This document shows positions 60,536-63,274 of a stretch of DNA of 63,274 nt, piece after piece. The notes beneath the pieces are model-generated. The model made no database searches. It was not told where the DNA came from and worked only from the letters and a program-made list of their open reading frames with translations. The stretch lies in the NCBI RefSeq assembly GCF_018619185.1, contig NZ_JAAXYC010000010.1:1-63274 (forward strand), in the 5' to 3' direction. Both the position numbers and the translations under genes were made by a program. This DNA comes from Streptomyces sp. McG3 (lineage in GTDB: Bacteria > Actinomycetota > Actinomycetes > Streptomycetales > Streptomycetaceae). How positions within the stretch are numbered: position 1 is the stretch's first letter; every line of letters begins with the position of its first letter.

Positions 60536-61912
60536 ATGCGGAGAACGTGCGTGATCGGAGCGGGCCCGTCCGGCCTGGCGGCGAGCAAGGTCCTCGCCTC
60601 GCGCGGCCTTCCGTTCGACTGCTTCGAGGCGGGTTCGGGCATCGGCGGACTCTGGCGCTACGGGAACGACAACGGTATGTCGGGGGTGTACGCGTCACTG
60701 CACGCGAACATCTCCAAGGAGAGCATGTCGTTCTCCTCGCTGGCGATGCCGGAGACCTACCCGGTCTTCCCGCACCACAGCAAGGTCCTCGCCTACCTGG
60801 AGCAGTACGCCGCTTCGTTCGGCCTGCACCGGCACATCGGGTTCGGCACGACGGTCACCTCCGTACGGCCCCTGGAGGACGGCGGCTGGGAGGTCGTCCG
60901 CCGGCACCGCGGCGACACGGAGGCGCGGACACAGCACTACACCGAGGTGGTGGTGGCCAACGGGCACCACTGGGACCCGCGGCTGCCGGACCCCGCCGTA
61001 CCGGGGGCCGAGGACTTCGAGGGCCCCGCTCTCCACTCGCACGACTACCGCTTCCCCGAGCCGTACGCCGGCCGGCAGGTGCTCGTGGTCGGCATGGGCA
61101 ACTCCGCGTGCGAGATCGCGGCGGAGATCTCCCGTACGGCCGCGCGGACGTTCCTCTCCGCGCGGGACGCGGCGCACGTGTTCCCCAAGATGCTGCTCGG
61201 CCGGCCGGCGGACCACTTGGCGGGGAGCCCGCTGGCCGGCCTGCCGCGGTTCCTCAAGGACCCGGCGATGGCGCTTCTCCTGCGACTGACCCGCGGCGCC
61301 CCGGCTCACTACGGGCTTCCCGAACCGGTCCGCGGGCCTCTCGCCGCCCACCCCTCCACCTCGGACGAACTCCTCGTCCAGCTGGCCCGGGGCGCGGTCA
61401 CCCCCAAGCCCGGTGTCAGCTCGTTCGGCCGGGACACGGCGTTCTTCACGGACGGCAGCCGCGAGAGGGTGGACGCCGTGGTGTACGCCACCGGGTACTC
61501 CCTCTCCTTCCCCTTCCTGGCCCCCTCCGTCTTCGCCGCCCCGGGCGGCCGCACGGAGCTCTATCTGCGCACGGTGCCGCCCCGGCTCCCCGGGCTCTAC
61601 TTCATGGGACTCGCCCAACCCGCGGGAGCCGCTTTCCCGTTGCTCGAACCGCAGGCCGAATGGGTCGCCGACCTGATCGAGGGAACGGTCCGCCTGCCGG
61701 CGCCGGCGGAGATGACGCGGGCGATCGCCCGCGCGCGGCGACAGCACGACAAGGCCTACGCGCCCACCTACCGCCACGGGATCGAGATCGACATCCGCTC
61801 CTACCGGCGAGCCCTCCGGCGGGAACTCCGGGCAGGCAGACGCCGGGCCCGCGGTGTGTTCCCGCCCCGGCCCGGGGCGGGCTCCCCCGCCGCCGTGCCC
61901 GATGCCGTGTGA
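60536..61912 (+). CDS. Flavin-containing monooxygenase (FMO/group B type)
   Basis: This 458-residue enzyme has an FAD motif VIGAGPSGLAA near residue 7, an NADPH motif VVGMGNSACEIAAE near 183, the FMO fingerprint FEGPALHSHDY (FxGxxxHxxxY) near 162 and the conserved YATGYS near 320. It inserts oxygen into N- or S-containing or ketone substrates, using NADPH. It stands alone on the plus strand, and the 268-bp gap before it shows no gene. A GAGGAAAGG element near 60517 is about ten bases upstream of the ATG. Confidence 0.93.
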   Translation: MRRTCVIGAGPSGLAASKVLASRGLPFDCFEAGSGIGGLWRYGNDNGMSGVYASLHANISKESMSFSSLAMPETYPVFPHHSKVLAYLEQYAASFGLHRHIGFGTTVTSVRPLEDGGWEVVRRHRGDTEARTQHYTEVVVANGHHWDPRLPDPAVPGAEDFEGPALHSHDYRFPEPYAGRQVLVVGMGNSACEIAAEISRTAARTFLSARDAAHVFPKMLLGRPADHLAGSPLAGLPRFLKDPAMALLLRLTRGAPAHYGLPEPVRGPLAAHPSTSDELLVQLARGAVTPKPGVSSFGRDTAFFTDGSRERVDAVVYATGYSLSFPFLAPSVFAAPGGRTELYLRTVPPRLPGLYFMGLAQPAGAAFPLLEPQAEWVADLIEGTVRLPAPAEMTRAIARARRQHDKAYAPTYRHGIEIDIRSYRRALRRELRAGRRRARGVFPPRPGAGSPAAVPDAV

Positions 61913-61957
61913 TCCGCCGGCCCACTCCGTGCGGCCGGTGCGGAGCTCCCGCCCGGC

Positions 61958-63274
61958 TCATCCGGGCGTCGAGCTCACCTCCAGCTCGCCCACGGCCCGC
62001 TCCCACAGCTCCGGCAGCAGCTCCCCCAGCGGGAGGGCGCGGTCGGCGACGAAGGACACCTCCGCCCAGTCACCGAAGAACGACAGCCCCACCGCGAAGA
62101 GATGCCCCGGCACGAGCAGGGGCAACAGGGCGGTCCCCGTCACCTGCGTCTCCCCCAGGCTCCCCTTGTCGGCGAGCGGCATGGAGGTGGCCATGACGTT
62201 GGTGACGCGTGGCGAGAGCATCCTGCGCAGGTACCACTCGGTGGGGCCGTCCGGCATGAAGCGGACCAGGTCCTGAATGGCCTGCCGCCAGGTCTCGCCC
62301 CGCAGCTTCCGGGTCGTCGCCATGACCTGATCCAGTCGGCGCAGGGGCTCCTCACCCTCCCGGGAACCGTCCGGCTGTTCCGGGACGGTCCGTACGGGCA
62401 GTTCGAGCGGCAGGGCGAAGCAGCGGTTCCCCCACGTCTGTTCCTCGTCGGCGCGTCGTGCGTCGACGGGCAGTACGGCCGTCACCCGGGGAAGCGGCAC
62501 CCCGGCACGGGCCGACCAGACCGACAACGCCCCGGAGAGGGCCGCCAGATGCACGTCATGGGCCGAGCCGCCCCGCCCGGCGCCGATCCGGCGAAGGGTG
62601 TCCACCGGTGCCCGGCCCCGCCACAGCCGCCGCTCCCCGGAGGGGGCGAAGGCCGCGTCCGGGCGGTGGCCGCGAACGGCCAGGGAGCCGGCCACGAACC
62701 TCGTGGCCAGCCCGACGGCCGCGCCGACCCGCCGGGGCACCCCGGACGGACGGCTCCGGCCCGGTACCGGACGCGCGGACGGCTCCCCCTCCCCCAGCAT
62801 GGCCCGGAAGGTCATGGCGGCGGCCGAACCGTCCTGGCAGGCGTGGTGAAAGCGGTAGCAGACGGCGTACGTGTCGGGTTCGTGGCCGTGGATCAGCCAG
62901 ACCCCCCAGTAGCAGCCGGGGGCGAACGGGGCGTTGAGCGCGGTGTGCAGTGCGGAGTCCCAGGCGCCGGGCCCGTCGGCGACCACCTCGTGCACATGCC
63001 GGTCGACGGCGAAGTCCGCGTCCGGCTGCCACCGGGACCGCCGGCCTCCCTCCACCCGGCTCGTGAGCAGGGGCAGTTCGCCGAGGCGGTGGCCCACGTA
63101 GGCGCGAAGGTCCGCCAGGGCCGGGGGCGGACCACTGAGATACGCGACGCCGCCCGCGTCCCAGCGGACGTCGGGCCGACGGCGCTCCAGCTTGAGGAAC
63201 GCGCGGTCGACCGCGTGGGTGGAGTGGCGGGGCGAGGGAATCGGCCGATCGGGCCGGGCGGAGCGCTCGGACGG
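61958..63274 (-). CDS. Wax ester synthase/diacylglycerol acyltransferase family protein, N-terminus beyond the window
   Basis: At least 438 residues are encoded and the frame stays open to the last base with no start codon, so the gene continues past 63274. The first visible part (HAVDRAFLKLERRRPDVRW) corresponds to the usual WS/DGAT start region, so only a short piece is missing. The catalytic motif HHACQDG (HHxxxDG) is in RFHHACQDGSAAAMTF, and the C-terminal half has SPRVTNVMATSMPL and GLSFFGDWAEVSFVAD. Such enzymes make storage wax esters or triacylglycerol from acyl-CoA. Confidence 0.9.
   Translation of the reverse strand, partial: PSERSARPDRPIPSPRHSTHAVDRAFLKLERRRPDVRWDAGGVAYLSGPPPALADLRAYVGHRLGELPLLTSRVEGGRRSRWQPDADFAVDRHVHEVVADGPGAWDSALHTALNAPFAPGCYWGVWLIHGHEPDTYAVCYRFHHACQDGSAAAMTFRAMLGEGEPSARPVPGRSRPSGVPRRVGAAVGLATRFVAGSLAVRGHRPDAAFAPSGERRLWRGRAPVDTLRRIGAGRGGSAHDVHLAALSGALSVWSARAGVPLPRVTAVLPVDARRADEEQTWGNRCFALPLELPVRTVPEQPDGSREGEEPLRRLDQVMATTRKLRGETWRQAIQDLVRFMPDGPTEWYLRRMLSPRVTNVMATSMPLADKGSLGETQVTGTALLPLLVPGHLFAVGLSFFGDWAEVSFVADRALPLGELLPELWERAVGELEVSSTPG

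Overview
The window is a very GC-rich stretch of actinobacterial chromosome. GTG and TTG starts, 4-base ATGA/GTGA stop-start overlaps, Tat and lipoprotein signals, a Hanks kinase with a PQQ-type sensor, an IdeR/DmdR-type iron box and orphan peptide-binding lipoproteins all point to Streptomyces or a close relative. I see no rRNA, tRNA, CRISPR array, insertion sequence or phage gene.

Left part, 1-12.8 kb: a sialic acid utilisation island. A minus-strand operon (decayed DapA/NanA-like lyase, ROK kinase, NanE-like epimerase running off the window) is divergent from a GntR regulator. Next come a secreted sialidase and a CE7 esterase, a second GntR regulator, a Dpp-type ABC importer and an intact N-acetylneuraminate lyase-like gene. 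Three promoter regions share a near-identical 14-base operator core, so the block looks like one regulon. The first 120 bases of the window are a perfect copy of part of the ROK gene and fuse in frame to the NanE start.

12.8-22.3 kb: a minus-strand operon of polysaccharide lyase, Tat-exported beta-propeller, DeoR/LacI-hybrid regulator, sugar ABC importer, 2-hydroxyacid dehydrogenase and ThuA-like protein. It probably degrades and imports an (acidic) polysaccharide. CATTCG/CGAATG inverted repeats lie inside and upstream of it.

22.3-28 kb: glycerol facilitator and kinase, an acetyltransferase, an NlpC/P60 wall hydrolase behind a structured leader, and a BlaI/M56 pair. 28-34 kb: a siderophore locus of two FecCD permeases and an AraC regulator, divergent across an iron box from a binding lipoprotein and a siderophore-interacting flavoprotein carrying an extra methyltransferase-like half. 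34-40 kb: a membrane Ser/Thr kinase, a truncated kinase remnant, a less GC-rich gap and an orphan peptide-binding lipoprotein.

40-52 kb: a DUF2236 oxygenase/TetR pair, an OFA-family transporter with a 47-residue partner, an acyl-CoA dehydrogenase/oxidase, a compact three-gene operon headed by an MfnB-like furan-phosphate synthase with two oxidoreductases, a TIGR00027-type methyltransferase, and a LysR/class A serine hydrolase pair. 52-63 kb: a metallo-beta-lactamase-fold protein, a PIG-L deacetylase, a membrane metallophosphoesterase, a Fur/KatG oxidative-stress pair, a small secreted four-cysteine protein, an ABC-2 exporter, a flavin monooxygenase and a wax ester synthase/DGAT cut by the right edge.
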